Positions 22,589 through 33,063 of a stretch of DNA of 64,000 bases are shown here, in pieces; within the stretch, counting starts at the first letter, position 1; every line of letters begins with the position of its first letter. The DNA lies in the NCBI GenBank assembly GCA_958450365.1, contig CAUEEP010000307.1:62001-126000 (forward strand), read 5' to 3'. A model generated the notes under the pieces. It saw only the letters and a program-made list of their open reading frames with translations, did not search any database and was not told the DNA's origin. This stretch comes from Mesorhabditis belari (Eukaryota > Nematoda > Chromadorea > Rhabditida > Rhabditidae). The position numbers were made by a program, and so were the translations under genes.

Positions 22589-23617
22589 TCAAAACTCGAT
22601 CTTTCCCGATTGCGGATGAATGTAGAAAGCGAAAAATTCTGTTCCGGTTCGGTCATCATGCGCGGATGTGAATGATCCAAGCATGTAGACACAATCCCTC
22701 CTCGAGTCAGTGTTCCGTCGAAAAATGTCTGATTTCTCTGGGAAAGCAAAACGGTCACTCAAATTCTTATCCCAGATTTCCTTCGCGATTTTGGTGACTT
22801 TTTGCTGCATTTCCCCCTCGAAACGCTTCATTCCAGGGAATCGTGAAAGAAAATCGACGATCCGGCAATCCCTCCCCTGAGAATCGCGGTCATTCACATA
22901 AATAGCCGCTTTCAAATTCTTGCTTGGGATTCCCTTTTCAACGATTGATTGCACGACCTTTTCAAACCCATCAGCGGCCAAGTATATTCCATGGATTCTC
23001 AAGAATTCTATCGAAGTCTTGGCAAAAGCAGCGTAGTAGAAGTGAAATGCAGCAGCGGAATCACACCAAAAACGGACTTCTTTGCAGTCATTCATCTGAT
23101 TTACAATGAAATTCTCGAAATGTTCCCTGATCACTTGATTTTCTTTCAAAAAATCAATTTCCACGTCAATAATCGCGCATTCTACAATCACCGAGCGGAA
23201 ATTCTCAAGAAATTTCAGCAACAACTCGTTCGTGTCAACATTGAGAAGCAAATGTTTCACAGACTTCAAATTATTCAGAATCGCCGCGTTTTGGTCGTAG
23301 AATCGTTCGTGGAAGCTTACCACGTCACACGAGTGGATTCGTTTGAACAATGGAAAATGGAGAGCGACATCAAGTCTGAGGCAGGAGTCACGGGGACGAC
23401 GCATGATCCGAATCGAATCATTCAGAAAGTGAAACCAGTGCACGTGACGCCCAAACACTAGCCAGGGTGCCCACAGCAGAATCGATCGAAATCCTACATT
23501 CACCTTGACCAATTCAATCGCATCTTCCGGGTTCATTTGCTCCAAAACCTCCAGCTCTAGGTCATAGTATAGCTTCTGCATGGGGAATGACGTCAACTTT
23601 CGCATTTCAAACGACAT
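22589..23617 (-). CDS. F-box-like protein, intact copy 2 (342 aa)
   Basis: The start at 23617 lies 20 bases after the TTTTTTATTTACAG acceptor. A longer in-frame start at 23680 would need the acceptor to be unspliced, so I reject it. The F-box-like region is residues 8-50 (FPMQKLYYDLELEVLEQM, PEDAIELVKVN). The variable loop after GRHVH reads WFHFLNDSIRI and the one before TEFFAF reads SAHDDRTG. The middle third (VDVEIDFLKEN... to GFEKVVQSIVEKGIP) is nearly identical to the 49334-50404 copy, although the two genes are about 26 kb apart and inverted. It is probably intronless in the coding part. Confidence 0.72.
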   Translation of the reverse strand: MSFEMRKLTSFPMQKLYYDLELEVLEQMNPEDAIELVKVNVGFRSILLWAPWLVFGRHVHWFHFLNDSIRIMRRPRDSCLRLDVALHFPLFKRIHSCDVVSFHERFYDQNAAILNNLKSVKHLLLNVDTNELLLKFLENFRSVIVECAIIDVEIDFLKENQVIREHFENFIVNQMNDCKEVRFWCDSAAAFHFYYAAFAKTSIEFLRIHGIYLAADGFEKVVQSIVEKGIPSKNLKAAIYVNDRDSQGRDCRIVDFLSRFPGMKRFEGEMQQKVTKIAKEIWDKNLSDRFAFPEKSDIFRRNTDSRRDCVYMLGSFTSAHDDRTGTEFFAFYIHPQSGKIEF

Positions 23618-23699
23618 TTTGCTTGGTGTCCGTCTACCTGTAAATAAAAAACAATTAGATTTCCAAAAACAAGTCGGCAATTAGAATTAAAAGCTTTTA

Positions 23700-24079
23700 C
23701 AGGGTGTGCCATAATTAATCATAATCACTTGGATGTAGCTCATTCCAAAGGCAAACGATTTTCAAAAAAAATTTTTGGGTGGGTCTCCTGTAGCGGTGTC
23801 TATTATCTAACCGATAGGAGTTCACAAATATACTAAACAAGCTTGCATAGTTGGGAGTCACATTATGTCTGGCACCATGAGCCCTAAAACTAGGTTGTGT
23901 GCCAGGTTGAGCGCGACCCCCAAAGCTGAAATCCATTTAAAAAAATTCTGAACTACTATCGGTTAGGTAATTCCTCGGCCCGCGCTCCAAATTCCCTCGT
24001 AAAATGTTTGTGAAAATCGGTGATCATTTGACTGAGCTAGACCCTCCACGGTGATTATGAATAATTATGACGCACCCTG
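23700..24079. mobile_element. CAGGGTG MITE, complete
   Basis: 380 bp between TA dinucleotides. The ends CAGGGTGTGCCATAATTAAT and CAGGGTGCGTCATAATTATT (reversed) pair. Similarity of the arms continues more weakly for over 100 bp (AGCTCA, AACGATT / ACCGATT). It begins about 80 bases upstream of the F-box start codon. Confidence 0.75.
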
Positions 24080-24850
24080 TAGACAAGATTCTCAACAATC
24101 TCAAGTTAACTACTACTGCTTACTAACCATAATCAGAATGAACATGAAAAATTTCAACCCCGAGCTATCAAGACAGTGAAAACTATTTTAAGCCATCTAT
24201 GAATCCGAAAAAATAGGTTGTTTAATTTTTGACCGTAGAACACAAAAAGGTGCAAAGCGAAAAGAAACTTTCGCTCATGCTATTAGATGTGAGTGTAATC
24301 AGTCTCATTAAGGGCTATCTATAAAGACAACAACCTCGTACAACGGGAGCTCAGCCACGATACGCCGATCACTTCCCTCTACTCCACTATCGACCACATC
24401 AGGCCAAACGTCGAATCGCAAAAGTTCATGAGTTTGTTTTTGGGTTTCATGAGCTAGACCCTCCACAGTGATGTAATGAGTAATTATGAGGCACCCTGTA
24501 GACAAGATTCTCAACAATCTCTAGATAACTCGGCTCATCAACCATAATCAGAATGAACCTGAAAAATTTCAACCCCGAGCTATCAAGACAGTAAAACTAT
24601 TTTAAGCGATCTATGAATAGGAAAAAATAAGTTGTTTAATTTTTGACCGTAGAACACAAAAAATGTGAAAAGCGAAAAGCAACTTCCGCTTACGCTATTA
24701 GATGTGAGTGTAATTAGTCTCATTAATGGTTTCCTATAAAGACCACAACGTGGTACAACGCGAGCTCAGCCACGATACGGCGATCACTTCCCTCTACTAC
24801 ACTATCGACCATATCAGGCTAAACGTCGAATCGCAGAAGTTCGTGAGTTT
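24045..24850. repeat. Local tandem duplication, about 0.4 kb unit
   Basis: The block from GAGCTAGACCCTCCAC through the MITE end, the AAGTTGTTTAATTTTTGACC region and the left arm of the foldback element (to GAGTTTGTTTT) appears twice, at about 24045-24445 and 24452-24860, joined at GGGTTTCATGAGC. Confidence 0.65.
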
Positions 24851-25652
24851 GTTTTAGGGTTATGATCTAAATGCTGATGCTTTTGTAGGGCTTTCTTTTG
24901 CTTTGAGTTGCCCGCTCTATAGGCAAGTAATATACACAACCGTTTTTTAACTTTTAACCAACTTAAAGGAATGTACTTTTTCGGAAAAGCGCGGTAGAAT
25001 TCAATCTTTTTTTGACCAAAAATTAGCAAATTCCAAACTGCAACTTTACCCCTTCGAATCAAAAGAAAATGTGAGACACGTTAACTTCATTTTGTTTAGC
25101 ATCAGAGAGTTTCATTATTCTATCAATTTAGGCCTATCATCAGTACCGACGGATTTGAGGTTCTACACGGCACCGATACACAGCTCAGCACTTTCGCTTA
25201 TAATGGAGAGTTTAAGAAACCGTTGATCAGGTAAGATTTAACTAAACTCGATGCCTTTTTTTGCCCGAGATCAAGATAAATATCAAAGGTATAAAATAAG
25301 GCTACTGCCCGACGCTAAACAAAAGGAAAATGAAACGACAAAACACCTACAGGCCATTTTAGAATCGAATCCAAAGAAAATGTGAGACACGTTAACTTCA
25401 TTTTGTTTAGCATCAGGGAGTTTCATTATTTTATCGCTAGACACGCTAGACAAAAGGAAAATGAAATGACAAAACACCTACAAGCCATTTTAGAAAGCTT
25501 CACAAAAGCAAAAACATTTAGATCAAAACCCGGAAAACAAACTCACAAACTCATGCGATTCGGTTGATATGGGCGAGGAGTGATGGGCGATAGTGGCATG
25601 GAATATAGTGGGGTGAAGTGGCCGGCGTGTCGTGGCTAAGCTCGCGTTGTAC
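24753..25652. repeat. Foldback element of the F-box unit
   Basis: Same arms as at 14631-15402. It is longer because an inner block (GTGAGACACGTTAACTTCAT ... ACACCTACA) is duplicated at about 25365-25480; the same duplication exists at 30030-30120. Confidence 0.55.
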
Positions 25653-26410
25653 CCGAAATACGGTGGGTCTGCAGCACCATCTCTGCAAAAAGAAGCATAT
25701 ACAGGTTGTTAAGGGGTTTTCGTTAGAAATAGTAAAAACAGGAAAAAAAAGATAAAATAAAATAGGCACCCACTCGGGAGGAGCTGGTAGGATGAATGAA
25801 TGTTCCGAAAATTTTGCGCCCATTGGACAAAATCATTAGCTGAATATCTTTTCCCTGAAGATACTCAGCGAACAGACAAAACACTCGCTTGCCAATGGGT
25901 AATAATAGATTTGCCCATGGCTATAAAAACAAAGAAAAGATTAGCCAATGGTCTGAAGCCGGAGATACGGCGATTTTTGCATTTTCTTTTCTTGCTTTCA
26001 AAAGGAAACTCGAATGTTTTTTGACGCGCTTGGGTATTACGAAGTTGAAATTTTTCAGGGTCGTTCCTATCGTGGTTGAGGATTCTTATCAGCCGGAGTT
26101 ATCTAGAGATAGAATGTTTAGAATTTTGTCTAGAAGCTTTAAAATCTGATTCTCTGGTTTCTGCGAAATTGTAATTGTTATTTTACCTTTTCACATCCTT
26201 GCAAACTGGATGTCACCCAAGAATCTAAATGTCGTAGCCGATTATGAATGAAAGTAGCTTTTTCTAGAAGTTTGTCGTCAAAGGCAAATGATTTTCTTGA
26301 TGTTGTAGTGGGTAAAACCCCAATTCCCCCAGTTCGTTTTAGGATGGAGGATTGATTTGCTGAAACCTTGACGCAATATCAATCTCATTTCAATGACTTT
26401 TTTTAGTTTC
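25653..26410. other. Distal F-box unit block, no supported gene
   Basis: Equivalent to 15403-16130, with different indels; open frames are not conserved. Confidence 0.45.
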
Positions 26411-26424
26411 ACGGAGAAATCAGA

Positions 26425-26566
26425 CATTTTTCGACGGAACATTCACTCGAGGGGGGATTGTGTCCACATGTTTGGATCAGACACAGACACGGATGATATA
26501 GATTCCGTAACCACAGAATTCTTCGCTTTCTACATTCATCCGCGATCGGAAAAGATGGAGTTTTGA
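26425..26566 (+). pseudogene. F-box-family C-terminal fragment
   Basis: It carries the last 45 or so codons (FRRNIHSRG.., TEFFAFYIHPRSEKMEF-like, stop near 26566) after a GAAACCTTGACGCAAT junction like that at 7690. It has no start and no F-box. Confidence 0.7.
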
Positions 26567-26629
26567 GAGTTTGACTCTCCGAGGCAGATCATCACGACAA
26601 GGCTCGTCTCTAGACAGCAAAATTATGCG

Positions 26630-26982
26630 TAGGTTTGGCGTAGCTTTCGTAACAAGTTCTTCTGATCGTATGGTGAATTTTGATCCCAACAGTGCTTACC
26701 GGGAACCAAGAAAGTTTTACGGTAGCCTAGAGAGCAGTAGTTCTTTAGTTGTTAGCCGTAGTTCTCGTATTATTGTTATATAGATTATTATCATGCGTAA
26801 AAGATCTGCCCATTTTTCAGGGTCGAGAGTTCTATTTGGTGCCGAAAAACGGCCGTGCTAGGGACTATCTAGAGTCGTACAGTGGTGGGGGTTATTTCCT
26901 CAAGAAATCGCCTCAAGATTGGTTTCGCGGTTTAAATGAAGTAGATTTTGAATTTGATTTGAATTTGAATGTATTTGAATAA
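26630..26982 (+). pseudogene. Orphan-gene exon 9 copy with preceding intron
   Basis: The acceptor CATTTTTCAG ends at 26820. Exon 9 encodes GREFYLVPKNGRARDYLESY, then DWFRGLNEV, and runs into a low-complexity tail (DFEFDLNLNVFE). The upstream 190 bases match the intron of the other copies. Confidence 0.65.
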
Positions 26983-27691
26983 AATTTGAACACATAAAAT
27001 TTGACAAAATTTGAATAAAATTTCAGCAACTACGACCGGAAACTCGGCCAGAATAAGCTAAATCACGAAAAAAAGTGAAATTTTTGTCTTTCTGTAAATA
27101 TTGATTTGAATAAACTTTCCGAAAAGCTAAAAGATCATCAATTTTTAAAAGAATGACAGCGATTTTCTCAAAAACTATCCATGGAAAAGAAAAAATTTGC
27201 CTTGTAATCTTTGTGATATTAGAAATGAATCGGGGATTTTGATTTTGTACCCCCGCCTTTATTTTTTGCCCTGCTACAATTTTCCAAAAACTTTCAAAAG
27301 AAAAAGACTTCCGGACAAAGTGATGGGCTTTCAAACGGTGACGATCCGTTTGAAGTGCCCGAAAACCACGAGGACAAGGAGTTAAGGAGACGCATCAATC
27401 CCTCCAATCAATGTGTATGCCATTCCACTTATACCGGTTAACTTTTTTATTTCACTTTTTCTCCGCTATTTATAAAGGTTTATTTTTATACGAATAATAC
27501 AAATAAATACATTCTTGTCAAATAATAATTATACGTAGAAACAAAGAGTCATCCTTGTCAACTTCTGCTCCAGTTGCATAGGCAATATCGAAAATGGATG
27601 AATTGGATGAAATCAATGAGAATGTGACCATGACACAACAAAAGCACTAAAACTGTATCAAAACCCGATAAAAACTTCAAAAACTTCAACG
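26983..27691. other. F-box unit 3' flank
   Basis: Starts with an AT-rich TTTGAATAAAATTTGAA run, then the standard blocks; no gene. Confidence 0.5.
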
Positions 27692-28741
27692 TCAAAACTC
27701 AATCTTTCCCGATTGCGGATGACTGTAAAAAGCGAAAAATTCCGTTGCGACTCCGGAACATCTATGATCATCAAAGCATGTGTATGATCCAATCCAAATG
27801 TAGACACAATCCCTCCTTGAGTCAATGTTTCGTCGAAAAATAGCTAATTTCTCTGTGCAATCAAAACAGTATCTCGAACGCTTCCAGATTTCTTTCGCTA
27901 TTTTGATGACTTTGTGCTGCTTTTCCCCGTCGAATCGCTTCATTCCAGGGAATCGTGAAAGAAAATCGACGATTCGGCAATCCCTCTCCTGAGATTCATG
28001 GTCATTCACATAAATAGCCGCTTTCAAATTCTTGGTTGGGATCCCCTTTTCAACGATTGATTGCACGACCTTTTCAAACCCATCAGCGGCCAAGTATATT
28101 TCATGGATTTCCAAGAATTTAATCGAAGTCTTGGCAAAAGCAGCGTAGTAGAAGTGAAACGCATCCGCGGAAGTACAACAAAACCAGACTTTTTCGCAGT
28201 CATTCATCTGATTTGCAATGAAATTCCCGAAAAGATCGCTGATCACTTGATTTTCTTTCAACAAATCAATGTTCACGTTAATAGTCGCGGATTCTCCAAT
28301 CACCGAGCGGAAATTCTCCAGAAATTTCAGCAACAACTCGTTCGTGTCCACATAGAGGTCCAAATGTTTCACAGACTTTAAGTGATTCAGAATCGCCGCG
28401 TCTTGGTCGAGGAATGGTTCGTCGAACCATGCCATAAATATGTCACACGAGTGGATTCGTTTGAACAATGGAAAGTAGCGAACGACATTAAGTGAGCGGA
28501 AGTCGTCATGGGGACGCTGATGGATCGAAATCCCATCCTTATCATCATGAGAAAAGATCCGGTACACGTGATGCCCAAACACCAGCCAGGGTGCCCGCAG
28601 CAGAATCGATCGAAATCCTGCATTCACCTTGACCAATTCCATTGTATCTCTCGGCTTCATTTGCTCCAAAACCTCTAGCTTTAGGTCATAGCATAGCTTC
28701 TGCATGGGGAATGACGTCAACTTTCGCATTTCAAACGACAT
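27692..28741 (-). CDS. F-box-like protein, intact copy 3 (349 aa)
   Basis: The start at 28741 is 20 bases after the conserved acceptor. F-box-like residues 8-50 read FPMQKLCYDLKLEVLEQM and PRDTMELVKVN. This copy differs most in the two variable loops: RIFSHDDKDGISIHQ after GHHVY, and CFDDHRCSGVA before TEFFAF. It also reads IWKRSRYCFDCTEKLAIF where others read IWDKHLxYxFxFTEKSDIF, and FYSHPQ instead of FYVHPQ. The frame is open throughout. The sequence difference is spread over the protein, so it may be an older or diverging paralogue. Confidence 0.7.
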   Translation of the reverse strand: MSFEMRKLTSFPMQKLCYDLKLEVLEQMKPRDTMELVKVNAGFRSILLRAPWLVFGHHVYRIFSHDDKDGISIHQRPHDDFRSLNVVRYFPLFKRIHSCDIFMAWFDEPFLDQDAAILNHLKSVKHLDLYVDTNELLLKFLENFRSVIGESATINVNIDLLKENQVISDLFGNFIANQMNDCEKVWFCCTSADAFHFYYAAFAKTSIKFLEIHEIYLAADGFEKVVQSIVEKGIPTKNLKAAIYVNDHESQERDCRIVDFLSRFPGMKRFDGEKQHKVIKIAKEIWKRSRYCFDCTEKLAIFRRNIDSRRDCVYIWIGSYTCFDDHRCSGVATEFFAFYSHPQSGKIEF

Positions 28742-28823
28742 TTTGCTTGGTGTCCGTCTACCTGTAAATAAAAAACAATTAGATTTCCAAAACCAAGTCG
28801 GCAATTAGAATTAAAAGCTTTTA

Positions 28824-29240
28824 CAGGGTGTGTCATAATTCATCATAATCACGTGAATGTAGCTCATTCAAAAGGTAAACGTTCAAAAGGTAATTCCCAC
28901 AAAAATTTTACAGGAAAATCTTGAGTGGGTCTCCTGTACCGATGTCTATTATCTAACCGATAGGAGTTCACAACTATTTTAAACAAGCTTTCAAAGTTGG
29001 GAGTCACATCATGCCTGGCACCATCAGCCCCAAAACTAGATTGTGTGCCAGGTTCAGCGCGCGACCCCCAAAGTTGAAAGTTCACATTTTTTAAAAAATG
29101 TGAACTCCTATCGATTAGATTATAGACACCGCTACCGGAGACTCGCTCCGAATTCACTCGCAAAATGTTTGTCAAAATCGGTGATCATTTGACTGAGCTA
29201 GACCCTCCACGGTGATTCTGAGTAATTATGAGGCACCCTG
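28824..29240. mobile_element. CAGGGTG MITE, complete
   Basis: 417 bp with CAGGGTG ends and TA on both sides, about 80 bases upstream of the F-box start. Its centre has a small perfect hairpin (TTCACATTTTTTAAAAAATGTGAA) near 29080-29105. Confidence 0.75.
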
Positions 29241-29474
29241 TAGACAAGATTCTCAACAGTCTCTAGATAACTCGGCTCATCACCCATAATCAGCATGAAC
29301 ATGAAAAATTTCAACCCCGAGCTATAAAACTATTTTAAGCAGTCTATGAATCCGTTGTTTAATTTTTGACCGTAGAACACAAAAAGGTAAAAAGCGAAAA
29401 GAAACTTCCGCTCACGCTATTAGATGTGAGTGTAATTAGTCCCATTAATGGTTTTCTATAAAGACAACAACGTG

Positions 29475-30316
29475 GTACGACGCGAGCTCAGCCACGATAC
29501 GCCGATCACTTCCCTCTACTAGACTATCGACCATATCAGGCTAAACCTCGAATCGCAGAAGTTCGTGGGTTTGTTTTTCGGTTATGATCTAAATGCTTAT
29601 GCTTTTGTACAGCTTTCTTTTGCTTTGAATTGCCCGCTCTATAGGCGAGTAATATACACAAGAGTTTTTTAACTTTTAACCAACTTAAAGCAAATTTCAG
29701 ACTGCAACTTTACCCCTTCGAATCGAAACAAAATGTGCGACTCGTTAAGTTCATCTTGTTTAGCATCAGGCAGTTTTATTATTCTATCAATTTAGGCCTA
29801 TCGTCAGCACCGACGGATTTGAGGTTCTACACGGCACCGATACACAGCTCAGCACTTTCGCTTATAATGGAGAGTTTGAGAAGCCGTTGATCAGGTAGGG
29901 TTTAACTAAACTCGACGCTTTTGTTTGCCCGAGATGAAGATAAATATCAAAGGTATAAACTAAGGCTACTGCCCGACGCTAAACAAAAGGAAAATGAAAC
30001 GACAAAACACCTACAGGCCATTTTAGAATCGAATCCAAAGAAAATGTGAGACACGTTAACTTCATTTTGTTTAGCATCAGGGAGTTTCATTATTTTATCG
30101 CTAGACACGCTAGACAAAAGGAAAATGAAAAAACAAAACACCTATTGGCCATTTTAGAAAGCTTCACAAAAGCAAAAACATTTAGCTCAAAACCCCGAAA
30201 ACAAACTCACAAACTTCTGCGATTCGGTTGATATGGGCGAGGAGTGATGGGCGCTAGTGGAATGGAATATAGTGGGGTGAAGTGGCCGGCGTGTCGTGGC
30301 TAAGCTCGCATTGTAC
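29475..30316. repeat. Foldback element of the F-box unit
   Basis: Same arms as at 14631-15402, with the inner duplicated block shared only with the 24753-25652 copy. Confidence 0.55.
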
Positions 30317-31040
30317 CCGAAATACGGTGGGTCAGCAGCACCATCTCTGCAAAAAAGAAGCATATACAGGTTGTTAAGGGGTTTTCGTTAGAAATAAAAA
30401 ATAAATATAAAAACAGGAAAAAAAGTTAAAATAAAATAGGCACCCACAGGAGCGCTTGTAGAATGAATGACTGTTTGGAAAATTTCGCGCCTTTTTTACA
30501 AGGTCATTAAAGAATATCTTTTCCCTGAAGATACTCAGCGAACAGACAAAACACTCGTTTGCCAATGGGTAATAATAGATTTACCCATGGCTATAAAAAG
30601 AAAGAAAAGATTTGCCAATGGTTTGAAGCCGGAGATACGGCCTTTTTGAATTTTCTTATCTTGCTTTCAAAAGGAAACTCGAATGTTTTTTGACGCGTTT
30701 GGGTCGTACGAAGTTGAAATTTTTCAGGGTCGTTCCTATCGTGGTTGAGGATTCTTATCAGCCGGAGTTATCTAGAGATAGAATGTTTAGAATTTTGTCT
30801 AGAAGCTTTAAACTCCGATTCTCTGGTTTTTGAGAAATTGTAATTGTTTTTCTATCTTTTCACATCCTTGCAAACTGGATGACACCCAACAATCTAAATG
30901 TCGTAGCCGATTATGAATGAAAGTAGCTTTTTCTAGAAATTGGTCGCCAAAGGCAAATTATTTATTCGATGTTGTAGTGGGTAAAACCCCAATTCCCGCA
31001 GTTCGTTTTATGATGGAGGATCGATTTGCTGAAACCTTCA
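30317..31040. other. Distal F-box unit block, no supported gene
   Basis: Equivalent to 15403-16130; carries a 20-base AATAAAAAATAAATAT insertion near 30396. Confidence 0.45.
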
Positions 31041-31049
31041 CGCAATATC

Positions 31050-31262
31050 GATCTCATTTGGGAGAAATCTGGGAGAAGCATTTGAATTACGATTTTGATT
31101 TCACGGAGAATTCAGACATTTTTTGACGGAACATTGACTCGAGGAGGGATTGTGTCTACATGTTTGAATCAGACATACACAGACACGGATGATATAGATC
31201 CCGGAACCACAGAATTCTTCGCTTTCTACATTCATCCGCAATCGGAAAAGATGGAGCTTTGA
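31050..31262 (+). pseudogene. F-box-family C-terminal fragment, frameshifted
   Basis: GEIWEKHLNYDFDFTENSDIF ends at a stop because ATTTTTCGACGG has become ATTTTTTGACGG. Past it the family tail continues (GTCTACATGTTTG, TTCTTCGCTTTCTACATTC) to about 31262. It has no F-box. Confidence 0.7.
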
Positions 31263-31739
31263 GAGTTTGGCTCTCCGAGGCAGATCATCACGACAAGGCG
31301 CGTCTCTAGACAGCAAAATTATGCAAGAGTCGATTATTTTGACTCCTGGATGGACTACAGTGCTCATATTGTTACAGTAGATTGCCAGTAGATTGCTAGA
31401 GTACTATGACACTGCTTTACAGTAGAGTTTAGATCCGAGCCTCACTGTGCGAATGCGGGTGTGAAGGCGGGGGTTCTCCTCAAGCAACAAGCCTACATCT
31501 AGGCGGAATTACGATTGATTTTCAAGTCGATTTTAAGTAAATTTGATGTCCGGTGGAGTTGAATTGTTAAAATGATAGGGAAAAATGCAAATTTTACGGA
31601 CTGAACAGATTCTTCAGAAGAAACACCGTTAACGCGCTCGTCCGCTACCGTGACCTCATCGCTGACTGTAATTCGATTGCCAAGGCTAATCGTGAGTTGA
31701 TAAGCGTTAAGGATTTGGTCAAGAGATAGATGAGATAGA

Positions 31740-31856
31740 TACGGTTCGCATTTGATTCCTATTCGGTGCTCATTCGGTTCCGATTTGGTTCTCTTTTGGG
31801 GTTCAATTAGGCCCTCATTCGGTTCACATTCGGTTCCGATTCGTTTCCGATTACCT
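31740..31856. repeat. (ATTCGGTTCCG)n repeat, short array
   Basis: Degenerate 11-13 bp units of TTCGGTTCCGATT. It lies just upstream of an orphan exon-9 copy, in the same relative place as the long array at 40660-41130. Confidence 0.7.
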
Positions 31857-32023
31857 GCAGTACCGTATGGCCTACCGTATACGAAACGGGTCTTACGGTA
31901 GCCTGGAATACAAAGAAGGTCCAAGTACCAACAAGATTCAAGTACCAAAAAGGTTTTACGCGTTTTTAGCTATTGTAATGTTGTCGATTCTTCTCACGAG
32001 TAGGACGAAAGGCCAGTTTTCAG

Positions 32024-32236
32024 GGTCGAGAGTTCTATTTGGTGCCAAAAAACGGTGGTGCCAGGGATTATTTAGAGCCGTACAGTGGTGGTGGCTATTT
32101 CCTCAAGAAATCGCCTCAAGATTGGTTCTGCGGCTTGCATGAGGTGCGATTTGAAGGAAAACAAAGTAAAAAAAGCGTTAATCGCTTGTCTTTTGGTTCC
32201 GTGCACCAAATGGAAAGCGTTTTCGTTGACCGCTGA
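32024..32236 (+). pseudogene. Orphan-gene exon 9 copy (closest to the central gene's tail)
   Basis: The acceptor CCAGTTTTCAG precedes it. It encodes GREFYLVPKNGGARDYLEPY, then DWFCGLHEVRFEGKQSKKSV, so it keeps the RFEGKQSKKS tail of the central gene. It ends SVFVDR because of an indel relative to RAPDGKRFR. Upstream exons are missing here. Confidence 0.7.
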
Positions 32237-32447
32237 ACTCTTTGGTTGTAATGTTGTCGATTCTTCTCACGAGCAGAACTCTTTGGTTCGTAGGAATTCA
32301 AAAAAATTTTTTTGCACAACTCCGACGAGAAACTCGTCAAGAATGAGTGAAATGGTTATAAAAGAAACTTTATAATCTTTGTTTTTTCTCTATAATTTCT
32401 ATTGTACCTAGAGTTACCTAGAGGCTTTAAACGGCCAGTTAAATCTA

Positions 32448-33060
32448 GAGAATCATTCTGAGACATAGTAAGCCACTAAGAGAAGTGAAATTAGTTAATA
32501 ATAAAACCAGCAAATGTGACAGTAAGCCAATTGATTTCGCTTTGAACTTTTTTTACCTCAAAAATCGAGCTTTTTCGATTGACGAAAAACAAAAGAAGAA
32601 AAAAAGTCTAATGTTCCTTTTGCTAGGCTATCGTAATCTAGATAAAAAAGTCATTGGATTTTATGCTAAATTTTGTTTGAATACCATTTGAATGCTGATT
32701 ATTTTCAAATACGAATTTTTCCGCTTTTTTTTCTCTGAAAATCGACTCTGTGCGTTCCAGATTTTATAAAAATCCCCTTTTCATTTCATTTTTTTTTGAT
32801 ACTGTTATAAAAATCATTTGAAAACTGCAAAAATACACAAAGTTATTTGTAAAATCAAAGATATGGCAAGATTTTTTTGTCAATTCGAAGAAAACAAAGG
32901 GTTTTCAAGGAGCAACACGAAATGGGAGAGGTTTTCGCCTCAAAATTCTCAATACAGCCAGAATTCTCTGATAGATCTAGGCGCAATTATGTCAAAATGT
33001 CAAAGCTAAGCCGAAATTTCGGTAGATAACGATAGACAACGTCAGCTCCAGTATTGAATA
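32448..33060. other. Downstream flank of the ion-channel gene
   Basis: Contains a single unit of the 30-bp motif expanded at 41671 (TCATTCTGAGACATAGTAAG), then AT-rich sequence shared with 8150-8490 and 42000-42400. No gene is seen. Confidence 0.5.
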
Positions 33061-33063
33061 TCC

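Noticed and set aside
23618..23680. Longer N-terminus (MPTCFWKSNCFLFTGRR) on F-box genes
   Set aside because: This stretch spans the TTTTTATTTACAG acceptor. It is intron or outron sequence read in frame, so the start is the ATG 20 bases after the acceptor.
31867..32142. Alternative frame over exon-9 copies (SRVLFGAEKRSCQGLSRAV)
   Set aside because: Other copies have a TAG in this frame (GTGCTAGGG), and changes are silent in the REFYLVPKNGR frame instead.
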